A stretch of DNA of 64,000 nt from Segatella copri (GCF_015074785.1 NZ_CP042464.1:310001-374000); one strand, 5' to 3'. Shown: positions 9,064 through 18,970, counted from the stretch's first letter. The notes: a model not told the origin generated them from the sequence alone. A program made the numbers and translations.

Positions 9064-10344
9064 ATGAGAAAGCTTTTTTTAGCAACCCTATTGTTGGGTT
9101 CAGCCCTTATGGTTAATGCCCAAAGTGGTACTAATTCGCCATACAGCCAGTATGGTCTTGGCATCTTGTCGGACCAGACTTCTGGTTTTAATCGCGGTAT
9201 GAATGGAGTCGGTCTTGGCTTTCATGAGCATAATCAGGTAAACTATCTCAACCCTGCATCTTATGCTTCGATTGATTCGATGACTTTCATCCTTGATGCC
9301 GGTATCTCTGGTCAGGTGACAAATTTTGAAGAGAATGGTGTGAAGAAGAATGCCAACAACTCAAATTTTGAGTATGTTGTTGCAGGCTTCCGCTTGCTGC
9401 CACATGTAGGTATGAGCTTCGGTATCATTCCTTTTACCAATGTTGGCTATAATTATTCTGCATCAGAATGGGTGAATGCTGACAAGGAAGCTTACTATAC
9501 TAATACTTATTCCGGCGATGGTGGTTTGCATCAGGCATACATCGGTGCGGGTTGGGAACCGGTCAAGGGCTTGGCCGTAGGTGCCAACTTCTCATATCTC
9601 TGGGGTAGTATAGACAGAAGTGTAGCAAACAGCTACAGCAATTCTTATTACAAGACCCTCACCCGCTACTATTCTATGCAGGTGAACAGCTATAAGGTTG
9701 ATTTCGGTGTACAGTATACCCATCAGTTCTCAAAGAAAGATTGGGCTACCGTGGGTGTCACCTTCTCGCCAGGACATGGTCTCGGGGCTTCTGCTGATAT
9801 GAAAATCATTTCTAATGATACCCAGAACGGTGTTACCGATACCACCGCTTACTCTATCGGCAAGGCTTACAAGTTGCCTACCATGATTGGTGCGGGTGTG
9901 ATGTGGAATCATAACAACCAGTGGAAGGTTGGCTTTGATTACAGTCTGCAGAAGTGGGGTAGCTTGGGCTATCCTAGTTTCGATGGAACCAACTACGCCT
10001 TGAAAAATGGTATCTACAAGGATAGAAGCAAGTTCAATCTCGGTGCCCAGTATTGCTATGGAGAACGCAGCCGTGCTTTCTTCAAGCGTGTTCAGTATCG
10101 GGTAGGTGCCAGCTACGCCACACCTTATTATAAGATGAATGGTGTTGATGGTCCGAAGGAAATCTCTGTAAGTGCCGGTTTCGGTATTCCTATCATGAAC
10201 TCTTATAACAACCGCTCTATGCTGAATATCAGCGGTCAGTGGGTGAAGAGTTCGGCTAAGGATCTGATTAAGGAAAATTCTTTCCGTATCAATATCGGAT
10301 TCACATTCAACGAGGATTGGTTTAAGAAGTGGAAGATGGATTAA
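9064..10344 (+). CDS. Outer-membrane beta-barrel protein (FadL/OmpP1-like)
   Basis: 426 aa. A signal peptide ends at V-N-A-Q (about residue 19). The mature protein starts with N-S-P-Y-S-Q-Y-G-L-G, a signature of a widespread Bacteroidota outer-membrane family. Alternating aromatic/polar strands, Gly-rich turns and a terminal F-T-F-N-E-D-W-F-type strand indicate a beta barrel of about 14 strands. The ligand is unknown; FadL-like uptake is only an analogy. It is the first gene of a plus-strand set with lptC and the CNNM gene. lptC starts 43 bp later, which suggests an envelope-biogenesis operon. Confidence 0.75.
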   Translation: MRKLFLATLLLGSALMVNAQSGTNSPYSQYGLGILSDQTSGFNRGMNGVGLGFHEHNQVNYLNPASYASIDSMTFILDAGISGQVTNFEENGVKKNANNSNFEYVVAGFRLLPHVGMSFGIIPFTNVGYNYSASEWVNADKEAYYTNTYSGDGGLHQAYIGAGWEPVKGLAVGANFSYLWGSIDRSVANSYSNSYYKTLTRYYSMQVNSYKVDFGVQYTHQFSKKDWATVGVTFSPGHGLGASADMKIISNDTQNGVTDTTAYSIGKAYKLPTMIGAGVMWNHNNQWKVGFDYSLQKWGSLGYPSFDGTNYALKNGIYKDRSKFNLGAQYCYGERSRAFFKRVQYRVGASYATPYYKMNGVDGPKEISVSAGFGIPIMNSYNNRSMLNISGQWVKSSAKDLIKENSFRINIGFTFNEDWFKKWKMD

Positions 10345-10387
10345 TCTTCCACTTATATATAATAATGTATAGAATCTCTATATAATA

Positions 10388-11053
10388 ATGTATAGAATAA
10401 AAGGCTCTTATGTTGTCGGTATCCTGATGTTCCTGATTTTGGCTGGTTGCCAGAACCAGGTAGAACATACTGCGCCCGCCATCCGTCCGCAAGACTCGGT
10501 GGCGATGATGACGTCGTATGGCGTAAATACATTGGTAAGCGACTCTGGAGTTATGAAATATCGCATCGTAACAGAACGGTGGGAGGTGAATACCAGCAAG
10601 AATCCATCTTTGTGGATCTTTGATAAGGGACTTTTGCTGGAGCAGTTTGATGAGAAATTCCATATTAATAGTTATATCCAGTGTGATACAGCTTATTATT
10701 ATGATCAGCAGAAGATATGGAAACTTTATGGTAGGGTGAGCATCCTGACCAAAGATGGTTTGCGCTTCAATAGTGAGCAACTTACCTGGGACCAGAATAA
10801 GCACGAATTGTCAAGTAACGTATCCAGTAAACTTGTTACTCCTGAAAGAACGCTACAGGGTTCTCATTTCTGGAGTGATGAAAAGATGACGCGCTATTAT
10901 GTGAGCAATTCGAAGGGTAGCTTTGAAAAGGGAGACCTGACTGGAGGTGGTGGTGGTGCCGATACGTTGAGCAGCCAGCCTGATTCTGTCAAGAATAACT
11001 TCCGTCAGCCGGCTACACCAGTCAGAGCCACTACGATTCCTATCATGCACTAA
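10388..11053 (+). CDS. lptC: LPS export protein LptC
   Basis: 221 aa. LptC is the bitopic periplasmic component that links the LptBFG transporter to the LptA bridge in lipopolysaccharide export. The N-terminus is a hydrophobic helix ending in L-I-L-A-G-C, a lipobox (Cys21), so this form is probably a lipoprotein. The following beta-jellyroll region contains the family pattern G-V-M-K-Y-R-I and L-Y-G-R-V-S-I-L-T-K-D-G-L-R-F. The C-terminus (G-G-G-G-A-D-T and onward) is low complexity and probably disordered. The CNNM gene follows 19 bp later. Confidence 0.85.
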   Translation: MYRIKGSYVVGILMFLILAGCQNQVEHTAPAIRPQDSVAMMTSYGVNTLVSDSGVMKYRIVTERWEVNTSKNPSLWIFDKGLLLEQFDEKFHINSYIQCDTAYYYDQQKIWKLYGRVSILTKDGLRFNSEQLTWDQNKHELSSNVSSKLVTPERTLQGSHFWSDEKMTRYYVSNSKGSFEKGDLTGGGGGADTLSSQPDSVKNNFRQPATPVRATTIPIMH

Positions 11054-11072
11054 TTAAAAAGAAAAAGATATA

Positions 11073-12344
11073 ATGAATGAACAGGTGGATATGAGTTTAG
11101 TCGTAGGCATTCTCATTACGATGGTCTTCTCTGCATTCTTCAGTGGAATGGAGATTGCCTTCGTCTCTTCCAACCGTATGTTGGCGGAGATGGATAAGGA
11201 GAAAAACGGCCTTACGCAACGACTGTTATCTTTGTTTTATAATCATCCGAATGGCTTTGTCAGTACCATGCTCGTGGGCAACAATATAGCCCTTGTAGTT
11301 TATGGTATTCTGATAGCCCGTCTTTTTGACAATACGATTTTCGCAGGTTTTGATGCAGCCTTTACGGTGCCTGCAGATACCATTCTGTCTACGCTGATAG
11401 TACTCTTTACAGGTGAGTTTCTGCCAAAGACGCTTTTCAAGTCTAATCCGAACCGCTTGCTTTCTATTTTTAGTCCGATAGCTTATCTGTGCTATGTGGT
11501 ATTGTGGCCTATCAGCAAGTTCAGTACTTTCTTGAGTAAGTGCCTGCTGCGTCTGGTGGGTATGAAGATGGATGCAGAGGGGACAGATGAAGGCTTTTCT
11601 AAGGTAGACCTTGATTATCTTGTGCAGTCAAGTATCGATAACGCTACCAATGAAGATGAAATTAATGATGAGGTGAAGATATTCCAGAATGCCCTTGATT
11701 TCTCCGATACTAAAGTACGCGACTGTATGGTGCCCCGTACTGAGATTCAGGCTGTTGAAATGGATACTTCTCTCGAAGAACTGCAGCAGAAATTCATAGA
11801 GAGCGGTAATTCGAAAATCATTGTATATGAAGAGGATATAGACCATATTGCGGGATATATTCACAGTTCCGAACTCTTCCACCATCCTTCACGTTGGCAG
11901 GATCATATCCGTACACTTCCTTTTGTGCCGGAAACGATGCAGGCGCAGAAACTGATGCAGACTTTTTTGCAGCAGAAGAAGTCTTTAGGTATCGTTGTAG
12001 ATGAGTTTGGCGGTACTAGCGGTTTGGTGAGTCTGGAAGATATCGTGGAGGAAATCTTTGGTGATATAGAAGATGAGCACGATTCAGCCAAATATGTAGC
12101 TAAGAAAACCGATGATGGTGACTATCTCCTTTCTGCACGACTGGAGATTGACAAGGTGAACGATATGTTTGGTCTTGAACTGCCGGAAAGTGATGAATAT
12201 ATGACTGTAGGTGGTTTAATACTGCATGAATATCAGAGTTTTCCTAAACTCAACGAGGTGATTAAGTTTGATAACTTTGAGTTCAAGATTATCAAGTCAA
12301 CATCCCGTAAAATAGAGCTTGTTAAACTCCATATCATCAAATAG
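11073..12344 (+). CDS. CNNM/CorC (hemolysin C) family membrane protein with CBS pair
   Basis: 423 aa. A DUF21/CNNM transmembrane domain (about residues 5-190) is followed by two CBS domains (about 205-330; V-R-D-C-M-V-P-R-T-E-I opens the first) and a C-terminal CorC_HlyC ligand-binding domain (about 345-423). The family is linked to Mg2+/Co2+ efflux. In flavobacteria the GldE member supports gliding, and the Bacteroidales copy often sits beside lptC as here. The exact substrate is inference. It is cotranscribed with lptC. Confidence 0.88.
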   Translation: MNEQVDMSLVVGILITMVFSAFFSGMEIAFVSSNRMLAEMDKEKNGLTQRLLSLFYNHPNGFVSTMLVGNNIALVVYGILIARLFDNTIFAGFDAAFTVPADTILSTLIVLFTGEFLPKTLFKSNPNRLLSIFSPIAYLCYVVLWPISKFSTFLSKCLLRLVGMKMDAEGTDEGFSKVDLDYLVQSSIDNATNEDEINDEVKIFQNALDFSDTKVRDCMVPRTEIQAVEMDTSLEELQQKFIESGNSKIIVYEEDIDHIAGYIHSSELFHHPSRWQDHIRTLPFVPETMQAQKLMQTFLQQKKSLGIVVDEFGGTSGLVSLEDIVEEIFGDIEDEHDSAKYVAKKTDDGDYLLSARLEIDKVNDMFGLELPESDEYMTVGGLILHEYQSFPKLNEVIKFDNFEFKIIKSTSRKIELVKLHIIK

Positions 12345-12349
12345 CTGAG

Positions 12350-12420
12350 CGGGAAAAGGGAATTTTTTGCTTTTTTTGAGGTAATAGTCAAAAAAGATAG
12401 CAAAAAATTCCCTTTTCTCG
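12350..12420 (+). terminator. Long inverted repeat after the CNNM gene
   Basis: A 22-bp arm (12350-12371) pairs with 12399-12420 with one mismatch, and the loop itself carries a T6/A6 mini-stem. It lies 5 bp after the CNNM stop, consistent with termination before the PpiD-like gene. Confidence 0.7.
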
Positions 12421-12431
12421 TATTATTTTTG

Positions 12432-12439
12432 TATTTTTG
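12432..12439 (+). promoter_or_regulatory. -7 box for the PpiD-like gene
   Basis: TATTTTTG lies 81 bp upstream of the ATG at 12521, just after the terminator, so this gene has its own promoter. Confidence 0.55.
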
Positions 12440-12520
12440 CAGACAATTGGCTACTAGCATCAAAAGTGGTTCAATCTAAACTTAGGAAAAAATAAAAATA
12501 ATAATAATAATTAAAACGTA

Positions 12521-14671
12521 ATGGCAGCATTAGGAACAATTAGAAAAAGAGGCGTGATACTGGTTTGTATCATCAGTTTCGGCCTTTTCGCCTTTATTGC
12601 CGAGGAAGCTTTCCGCTCTTGCGATTCAGCAAAGAATAATGAGCGCCAGCAGATTGGTGAAGTTTTGGGCGAAAAAATCAGCGTGCAGGATTTCCAGAAG
12701 CTCGTTGATGAGTATTCAGAAGTTATTAAAATGCAACAGGGTCAGGAAAATCTTCCTGAAGAGCAGATGAATCAGGTGAAGGATATGGTATGGAATACCT
12801 ACATCCAGAACCAGATTATCGCTAAGGAAGCTAGCAAGTTGGGTCTCACTGTGACCGACGAAGAGCTTCAGGACATCTTGAAGACAGGTACTAACCCTAT
12901 GCTTCAGCAGACTCCTTTCGTTAATCAGCAGACTGGTCGTTTCGACGCATCTTCTCTCCAGAAGTTCTTGGCAGACTACAAGGCACAGAAGGCTAACCCA
13001 TCTGCTAACGCACAGATGATGGATCAGTATACCAAGATTTACAACTACTGGTCATTCATCGAGAAGACTCTCCGCCAGCAGACTTTGGCTCAGAAGTATC
13101 AGGCTCTTCTCGCCGGTTGCTTCCTGTCAAACCCTGTAGAGGCAAAGATGGCTTTCAAGGAGGAGAATGAAGAGAGCCAGATTCAGTTGGCTGCTTTCCC
13201 TTACTCTGACATCCAGGATGATAAGGTAAAGATTTCTGAAAGCGATCTGAAGGCTAAGTATGATGAGATTAAGGCACGCTTCAAGCAGCCTGTTGAGAGT
13301 CGCGACATCAAGTTCGTTGATATCGAGGTGCAGGCTTCTAATGCAGACCGTGCTGCTCTTAACAAGGAGTTTGCAGGTTATCACTCACAGTTGGCTGCTG
13401 CTGCAGATCCTACAGAGGTTGTACGTAAGTCAGCTTCTACTGTAGCATATCTTGGTATTCCTGTTTCAAAGGATGCTTTCCCACGTGATATCGCTGCTCA
13501 GCTTGATTCTATGGCTGTAGGTTCTACCTCTACTGTAAAGGCTAATGCCGGTGACAATACATTGAACATCGTTAAGTTGGTAGCTAAGCAGGAATTGCCA
13601 GATTCAGTACAGTATCGTGTTATCCAGGTTGCTGCTAACTCAGTAGCTGAGGCTAAGACTAAGGCAGATTCTATTCAGGGCGCTATTGCCGGTGGTGCTG
13701 ATTTCGAGGCTATCGCTAAGAAGTATGGCCAGACAGGTGACAAGGCATGGATGACTACCAAGCAGTATGAGTATGCCCAGTCTATGGATAAGGACAACAA
13801 GACATTCATCAATACATTGAACACAGCAGCTGTCAATTCTTTGAACCAGCTTCAGCTGGGTCAGGGATATGTAGTTCTTCAGGTTCTTGACCGCAAGGCA
13901 ATGGTCAGCAAGTATACTGCTGCCGTTATCAAGAAGCCTATCGACTTCTCTCAGGGTACTTACCGTACAGCTTACAACAAGTTCTCTAGTTTCGTAAGTG
14001 CTAATCCTAAGTCAGAGGATCTCTTGAAGAATGCAGCTAAGGAAGGTTACAAGGTTCAGGACTTGAAGGATATTACAACTTCTGTTCACTATGTAGCAAA
14101 CATCCATTCTACACGCGAGGCTTTGAAGTGGATTTTCGATAGCAAGGAGGGTGAGATTTCACCTCTCTATGAGTGTGGTGACAACAACCACCTGTTGGTT
14201 GTGGTTCTTGATAAGATTCATCATATCGGTTATCGTGATTTGAATGATGCAGTTGTCAAGGAGACTGTTAAGGCAGAGGTGCTCAAGGATAAGAAGGCTG
14301 AGATGATTGAGGCTAAGTTGAATGGTGTTAAGAACATCGCAGCTGCTAAGGCTAAGGGTGGTAAGGTTTCTTCTGTAAACCAGATTACTTTTGCTGCTCC
14401 TGTATTCATCGCAGCTACTGGCGCTAGCGAGCCAGCTCTCTCTGGTGCTGTTGCAGGTACTAAGAAGGGTGCTTTCTCTGCTCATGCAGTGAAGGGTAAC
14501 GCTGGTGTTTATCTCTTCCAGGTTACTAACAAGACTAACCGTCCTGTTAAGTTCGATGACAAGACATACGAGCAGAAGTGCCGCCAGAAGGCTATGCAGT
14601 ATGCAGGTAACTTCATGAACGAGCTTTATCTGAACGCTCATGTAGTAGATAACCGCTACTTGTTCTTCTAA
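12521..14671 (+). CDS. PpiD-like membrane-anchored peptidyl-prolyl isomerase/chaperone
   Basis: 716 aa. A single N-terminal membrane helix (about residues 12-30) anchors a periplasmic chaperone. A SurA_N/PpiD-like helical domain occupies about 45-230, a parvulin-type PPIase domain lies near 340-450, and helical and beta segments follow. The role known for PpiD is to assist proteins leaving SecYEG and outer-membrane protein folding. The domain order and length (E. coli PpiD is 623 aa) fit. Neighbouring lptC and the outer-membrane protein gene place it in envelope assembly. Ala- and Lys-rich high-expression codon use is notable. Confidence 0.85.
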   Translation: MAALGTIRKRGVILVCIISFGLFAFIAEEAFRSCDSAKNNERQQIGEVLGEKISVQDFQKLVDEYSEVIKMQQGQENLPEEQMNQVKDMVWNTYIQNQIIAKEASKLGLTVTDEELQDILKTGTNPMLQQTPFVNQQTGRFDASSLQKFLADYKAQKANPSANAQMMDQYTKIYNYWSFIEKTLRQQTLAQKYQALLAGCFLSNPVEAKMAFKEENEESQIQLAAFPYSDIQDDKVKISESDLKAKYDEIKARFKQPVESRDIKFVDIEVQASNADRAALNKEFAGYHSQLAAAADPTEVVRKSASTVAYLGIPVSKDAFPRDIAAQLDSMAVGSTSTVKANAGDNTLNIVKLVAKQELPDSVQYRVIQVAANSVAEAKTKADSIQGAIAGGADFEAIAKKYGQTGDKAWMTTKQYEYAQSMDKDNKTFINTLNTAAVNSLNQLQLGQGYVVLQVLDRKAMVSKYTAAVIKKPIDFSQGTYRTAYNKFSSFVSANPKSEDLLKNAAKEGYKVQDLKDITTSVHYVANIHSTREALKWIFDSKEGEISPLYECGDNNHLLVVVLDKIHHIGYRDLNDAVVKETVKAEVLKDKKAEMIEAKLNGVKNIAAAKAKGGKVSSVNQITFAAPVFIAATGASEPALSGAVAGTKKGAFSAHAVKGNAGVYLFQVTNKTNRPVKFDDKTYEQKCRQKAMQYAGNFMNELYLNAHVVDNRYLFF

Positions 14672-14697
14672 TTCAGACTAGTAAATTCATTCCAATA

Positions 14698-14737
14698 AAA
14701 AAAGGTGTATTGCTCTTGGCAATACACCTTTTTTATT
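14698..14737 (+). terminator. Rho-independent terminator (probably bidirectional)
   Basis: A 13-bp perfect stem (14701-14713 with 14719-14731) has a 5-nt loop, A-rich 5' side and T-run 3' side. It serves the PpiD-like gene and faces the convergent HAD gene. Confidence 0.85.
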
Positions 14738-14788
14738 TATTGGGATATCTTTTATTGTATCTACAAGAATATCTTTTGGAGAAGCATT

Positions 14789-15217
14789 TTATCCGCGGCT
14801 CCACCAATGTTTCTTTTTGGGAGCTTCCTGCTGTTCGCCGAACTTCTGTTTCAGTACTCTGCGATAACTGGTATGGTTGGTGATAATCTGATAAATCTCC
14901 CCCCAATCAGGCAAACCGCCGATACCTCGGTCGTCAATGAACCAGTCGGCTTTGAGCTTGCGGGAGAAGTGGTTATTGTTCTCCAGACTCTCTTCAGGAT
15001 AATCCTTGTTTACAGCCCAGAATTCAACTCCTCTTTCTCTACACCATTCTACTGCCTCGTCCAGGAGCTTTCCTTCGCGTACGCTCCATAGAATAAGCTT
15101 GTGGTGGTCTCTAATCAACATCTTTAATGTTTCTGTTGCGAAAGGTAGCTCTGTACCAATCTTCGGGTACTCGTGGGTTACGATTGTACCATCAAAATCT
15201 ACTGCAATTGTTGCCAT
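14789..15217 (-). CDS. Small HAD-superfamily hydrolase
   Basis: 142 aa. Motif I is D-F-D-G-T (residues 8-12), with the two aspartates of a haloacid dehalogenase-type phosphatase. The later W-F-I-D-D-R-G-I-G-G supplies the motif IV acidic pair that binds Mg2+. There is no large cap domain, so it is a minimal HAD fold resembling the uncharacterised BT0820-type proteins of Bacteroides. The substrate is unknown. The Lys/Trp-rich C-terminus (K-K-K-H-W-W-S-R-G) is unusual. It is separated from wzc by a terminator, so probably not cotranscribed. Confidence 0.8.
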   Translation of the reverse strand: MATIAVDFDGTIVTHEYPKIGTELPFATETLKMLIRDHHKLILWSVREGKLLDEAVEWCRERGVEFWAVNKDYPEESLENNNHFSRKLKADWFIDDRGIGGLPDWGEIYQIITNHTSYRRVLKQKFGEQQEAPKKKHWWSRG

Positions 15218-15241
15218 ATAGTCTTAATGTTTTTAAAATCT

Positions 15242-15277
15242 AAAAGAGTCTTCCTATCTGGATAGAAAGACTCTTTT
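15242..15277 (-). terminator. Terminator after wzc
   Basis: An 11-bp perfect stem (15242-15252 with 15267-15277) encloses a short CTAT/ATAG stem. It lies 24 bp past the wzc stop. Confidence 0.75.
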
Positions 15278-15300
15278 CTTTGTTGTATGTATGTTCTTGA

Positions 15301-17844
15301 TTACTTCTTGATACTGTTGTCGTTGGCATTGCCATAGTGGCTGTTGCTATAGTTGCCATAGCTGCCATACTGGCCGTAAGTTCCATATTTGCCATACTTG
15401 CCGTATGATCCATAAGAACCATAGTTGCCATATTTACCATATTTGCCGTACTTACCGACACCATAATAGAAGCTGTGCTTCTTCTTAGAGAGGTCGACGC
15501 CATTGAGTACTAAGCACATGTTAGGCAATTTATTCTCGGCTTTCAAACCATTGATCATGCCGAAACTAGCCTTTGGAGTATAATCTGCGCGGCAGACGTA
15601 TACACAGAGATTAGCCAGACGTCCAAGCTGCAAACTGTCGTTTACAAGACCTACAGGAGCCGTATCGAGGATAACATAGTCGTAATGTTCCTTCAACTGA
15701 CTGATAATGTCGTCAAGGCTTGCTCTGGTTACTAACTCTCCTGGGTTAGGAGGAACAGGACCAGCCATAAGGAGGTCGAGTTTACTGTTGATACCCGAAG
15801 AGAGAATCTGTTTCTGAATGTCATCCCATGTATTATGGTCGTGTATAATCAGATTGGTGATACCATTATGGTGGTTGTCAATCTCGAAGAGCTCTGCCAG
15901 ACGTGGCTTGCGGATATCCAGACCTACCATGATAACCTTCTTGCCCAGCAAGGCGAGCGAGATACCGATATTGGATGCCACGAATGTTTTACCTTCACCT
16001 GATGTAGAAGAGGTAAACATCATCACCTTCTCACCTTCTTTCAGCATAAACTGAATATTGGTACGCAGGCCACGGAAAATCTCCTCCATCAGGTTGTTTA
16101 CATTCTGGTGAACCACAATGTCAGCCTTTCCTTCCTTCTTGGCAGCGTCGCTTGCCACAGGAATATCGGCAATGACAGGTATCTGAGTGAGTTTCATCAC
16201 GTCTTCATGTCCCTCAATCTTGTACTTGAAGAATTCTCTCAGGAAGAGGATGCCGGCAGGGATTGCAATACCCAGTACCAGTGCTATCAGCATAATGATA
16301 GGATTCTTAGGACTAACCTTTCCTTCCAATGAAGGAGCATCGATAACCTTACCCTTGTCTGCCGTTGCTGCTAGCGAAATGGAGTTTTCCTCACGTTTCT
16401 GAAGAAGCATCAGGTAAAGACCAGATTTTACTTCCTGCTGGCGACCAATCTGTGTAAGAACTCGCTCTTGTTCTGGCGAGTTACCTATCTGGCTGGCATA
16501 CATGGCAGCTTGTTTGGCAATGCTGTTACGCTGGATTTCCATACCAAGCTTAGCCTGGCGCATGGCGCGCTTGATAGATTTTGTAAGGTCATCCAACTGG
16601 GCTGATAATGGTGTGACGGTTGGAGAATTCTCACTGGCAGAATGCAACATCTGGTTGCGGTTCAGAGCTATCTTGTTGTATTCGTTAATCAACTCTGTTG
16701 AACTTTCATCAGTCAGACCTACGTTTGATGGGATAGGCTGATATCTGTTGCCAGGTTCGTTCATGTATTTGCCAAGCTCATTCAGAAGTTCAACCTGTGT
16801 GTTAGCCTCCTGGAGTTTCTGGGCGTATGTGTCTGAGTTAGCGATGGCAGCTGTTGCGTTGAGCTTCATCTCTACAACATTGTTACGCTTCTTGTAGCTT
16901 TCGAGCTGGCCTTCTGTATTGCCCAGTTCGTTGTTGATCTTCTCCAGACGCTGGTTGATGAACTGTTCTGTGCGGAAAGAAATTTCATTCTTGTCCTCGT
17001 TGGCCTGGCGGTTATAAACATTTACCAGAGTTCTCAGATAGTCGATACTGCGCTGAGGATCTTCATCTTTCATCACCAGTTCGGCTATGGTTGTGGTCTT
17101 TGAAGTTTGGCTGACAGTCAGTGCTTTTGTATAGCCCTTAGCCGCCATTTCTGGTGACACGATAATCACCTTCAGGCTCTCACCGTCTTTTAATGCGTAT
17201 TTGCCGTTCTGAGTGAAGTGGAGGGTTCCTACACGTGTATTGATGCTTGCTGGCAGACCAGCTAAAGTCTTTTCAATCTTTACAGGATCCTTCTGATAGG
17301 AGAAGGCATCTACAGGTATGTAGTATGAACCTGTAACCTGATACTGGCTGCCAGTTTTCTCTATAAGAAGCTTGATAGGAGCATTCAGTTTCTTGAGATG
17401 AGCCAGGTCTAAGTCAACGCTGACCTCCTGCTCTTTGTAGACTAACTGATCCCTGAAGGTTCCTTTATGGTAATAGTTCACGTAGCATTTCATGTCTACT
17501 ACAGCCTGGTTAGCCAAGTCTTGAGCCGAAAGAATTTCAATCTCATTGTCTATACCGTTTGAGTTTGAAATAAAACCGAGGTTTGCAGCATTCTGAATCA
17601 TGCTGTTACCCATTCCTCTGTTCTTTCTCTGGTCGTCATCCTTTATCAGTACCTTGGCGGTTGCCTGGTATTGCGGTCTTGCATGGCGTATGTAGAGATA
17701 TCCCAATCCCAAACATACAATGAGTGATAGAACGAACCATTTCCAGTTGAGGATAAGAGTAGAATAAATCAGCTGGAAGTCAATAGATGACTTTTCTTCC
17801 TGCTCTTGATCACGTCCTAAATCAAAGTTCTTTGTTTCTTCCAT
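15301..17844 (-). CDS. Wzc-type polysaccharide co-polymerase and tyrosine autokinase with Tyr-Gly tail
   Basis: 847 aa. It controls chain length and export of capsular or exopolysaccharide. An N-terminal Wzz domain with a first membrane helix (about residues 33-52) precedes a long periplasmic coiled-coil region with the GNVR-type segment. A second helix lies near 510-530 (I-I-M-L-I-A-L-V-L-G-I-A-I-P-A-G). The BY-kinase domain has Walker A S-S-T-S-G-E-G-K-T, Walker A' L-D-I-R-K-P-R-L and Walker B Y-V-I-L-D-T-A-P. The last 61 residues contain 15 tyrosines, mostly in X-Y-G triplets. This is a much longer autophosphorylation tail than the 5-7 tyrosines typical of Wzc. It starts 64 bp after rfbA on the same strand; no other capsule genes are in the window. 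Confidence 0.9.
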   Translation of the reverse strand: MEETKNFDLGRDQEQEEKSSIDFQLIYSTLILNWKWFVLSLIVCLGLGYLYIRHARPQYQATAKVLIKDDDQRKNRGMGNSMIQNAANLGFISNSNGIDNEIEILSAQDLANQAVVDMKCYVNYYHKGTFRDQLVYKEQEVSVDLDLAHLKKLNAPIKLLIEKTGSQYQVTGSYYIPVDAFSYQKDPVKIEKTLAGLPASINTRVGTLHFTQNGKYALKDGESLKVIIVSPEMAAKGYTKALTVSQTSKTTTIAELVMKDEDPQRSIDYLRTLVNVYNRQANEDKNEISFRTEQFINQRLEKINNELGNTEGQLESYKKRNNVVEMKLNATAAIANSDTYAQKLQEANTQVELLNELGKYMNEPGNRYQPIPSNVGLTDESSTELINEYNKIALNRNQMLHSASENSPTVTPLSAQLDDLTKSIKRAMRQAKLGMEIQRNSIAKQAAMYASQIGNSPEQERVLTQIGRQQEVKSGLYLMLLQKREENSISLAATADKGKVIDAPSLEGKVSPKNPIIMLIALVLGIAIPAGILFLREFFKYKIEGHEDVMKLTQIPVIADIPVASDAAKKEGKADIVVHQNVNNLMEEIFRGLRTNIQFMLKEGEKVMMFTSSTSGEGKTFVASNIGISLALLGKKVIMVGLDIRKPRLAELFEIDNHHNGITNLIIHDHNTWDDIQKQILSSGINSKLDLLMAGPVPPNPGELVTRASLDDIISQLKEHYDYVILDTAPVGLVNDSLQLGRLANLCVYVCRADYTPKASFGMINGLKAENKLPNMCLVLNGVDLSKKKHSFYYGVGKYGKYGKYGNYGSYGSYGKYGKYGTYGQYGSYGNYSNSHYGNANDNSIKK

Positions 17845-17908
17845 TATTTTATATTCTATTGTGTTTACACCTTTTTATATTTGTATAAGATAAATGATAG
17901 AATCTGTG

Positions 17909-18784
17909 CTATCTGCTTGCCGCTAGTTCTTTCAGATACTGTCCATACCCGTTTTTGAGCATCGGTTGGGCAAGTTTCAGCAACTGTTCTTTGTCAATCC
18001 ATCCTTGTTTGAATGCGATTTCTTCCAGACATGCCACTTTCAGACCCTGTCTCTTTTCGATGACTTCTATAAAGGTGCTGGCTTCCGAAAGGCTATCGTG
18101 GGTACCGGTGTCAAGCCAGGCGAAACCGCGCTGTAAGGTTCTTACCTTCAGAGCCTTTTCTGTCAGATAGTGCTGGTTTACTGTTGTTATTTCCAACTCA
18201 CCTCTTGCGCTAGGCTTGATGTTCTTAGCCACATGCACCACGCTGTTTGGATAGAAATAGAGTCCTACAACCGCATAGTTGCTCTTAGGCATATCCGGTT
18301 TTTCTTCTATGCTCAGGCAGTTGCCGTTTTCATCAAACTCTGCCACACCATATCTTTCCGGATCGTTGACATAATAGCCAAATACGCTTGCCAGTCCTTC
18401 TTCTGCAGCTTTTACGCTTTCCTTGAGTAAACCCGTAAAACCGGCTCCATAGAAAATGTTGTCACCCAAAACCAGACAGGCTGTATCATTACCGATAAAC
18501 TTCTCACCAATGATGAAGGCTTGAGCCAGACCGTCGGGTGATGGCTGTTCTGCATATTCGAAGTGTACACCCAATTCGCTGCCGTCGCCTAACAGACGTT
18601 TGAAACCAGGCAAGTCGAATGGGGTAGATATAATCAAAATCTCCTTGATTCCTGCCAACATTAGCACGGAAACAGGGTAGTATATCATTGGCTTATCAAA
18701 AATTGGTATCAATTGCTTACTGATACCTTTGGTAATAGGGTAAAGTCTTGTACCCGAACCTCCCGCTAATACGATTCCTTTCAT
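17909..18784 (-). CDS. rfbA: Glucose-1-phosphate thymidylyltransferase
   Basis: 291 aa. It makes dTDP-glucose from dTTP and glucose-1-phosphate, the first step towards dTDP-L-rhamnose for surface polysaccharide. The nucleotidyl-transferase signature [15 protein letters not shown] is at residues 6-20, and F-D-K-P-M-I-Y-Y-P and L-G-D-N-I-F-Y-G are intact. Length matches RfbA/RmlA (about 290). It is first of a two-gene unit with wzc; rfbB/C/D are not in the window. Confidence 0.95.
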   Translation of the reverse strand: MKGIVLAGGSGTRLYPITKGISKQLIPIFDKPMIYYPVSVLMLAGIKEILIISTPFDLPGFKRLLGDGSELGVHFEYAEQPSPDGLAQAFIIGEKFIGNDTACLVLGDNIFYGAGFTGLLKESVKAAEEGLASVFGYYVNDPERYGVAEFDENGNCLSIEEKPDMPKSNYAVVGLYFYPNSVVHVAKNIKPSARGELEITTVNQHYLTEKALKVRTLQRGFAWLDTGTHDSLSEASTFIEVIEKRQGLKVACLEEIAFKQGWIDKEQLLKLAQPMLKNGYGQYLKELAASR

Positions 18785-18839
18785 ATCTTCTCTATTTCTA
18801 ATATAATGAAGTTGGATAGTCTTAATCTTAAAAACGCGG

Positions 18840-18847
18840 CAAAGTTA
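18840..18847 (-). promoter_or_regulatory. -7 box for rfbA-wzc
   Basis: TAACTTTG on the minus strand (18847-18840) lies 56 bp upstream of the rfbA ATG. Confidence 0.55.
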
Positions 18848-18938
18848 CTAAAAAAAGTTGAATGCGTGAAATCATAAGCCATAAAAATGCATTTTTTGAT
18901 AAAAAAAACACCGTTTTAGATAAAAAACATCGCTTTGA

Positions 18939-18970
18939 TTTGGGTATTTACTGATTTTATTGTATTTTTG
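18939..18970 (+). promoter_or_regulatory. Promoter of the 19013 gene
   Basis: TTTG (18939-18942), a 20-nt spacer, then TATTTTTG (18963-18970) is a full match to the Bacteroidota vegetative promoter. Confidence 0.7.
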
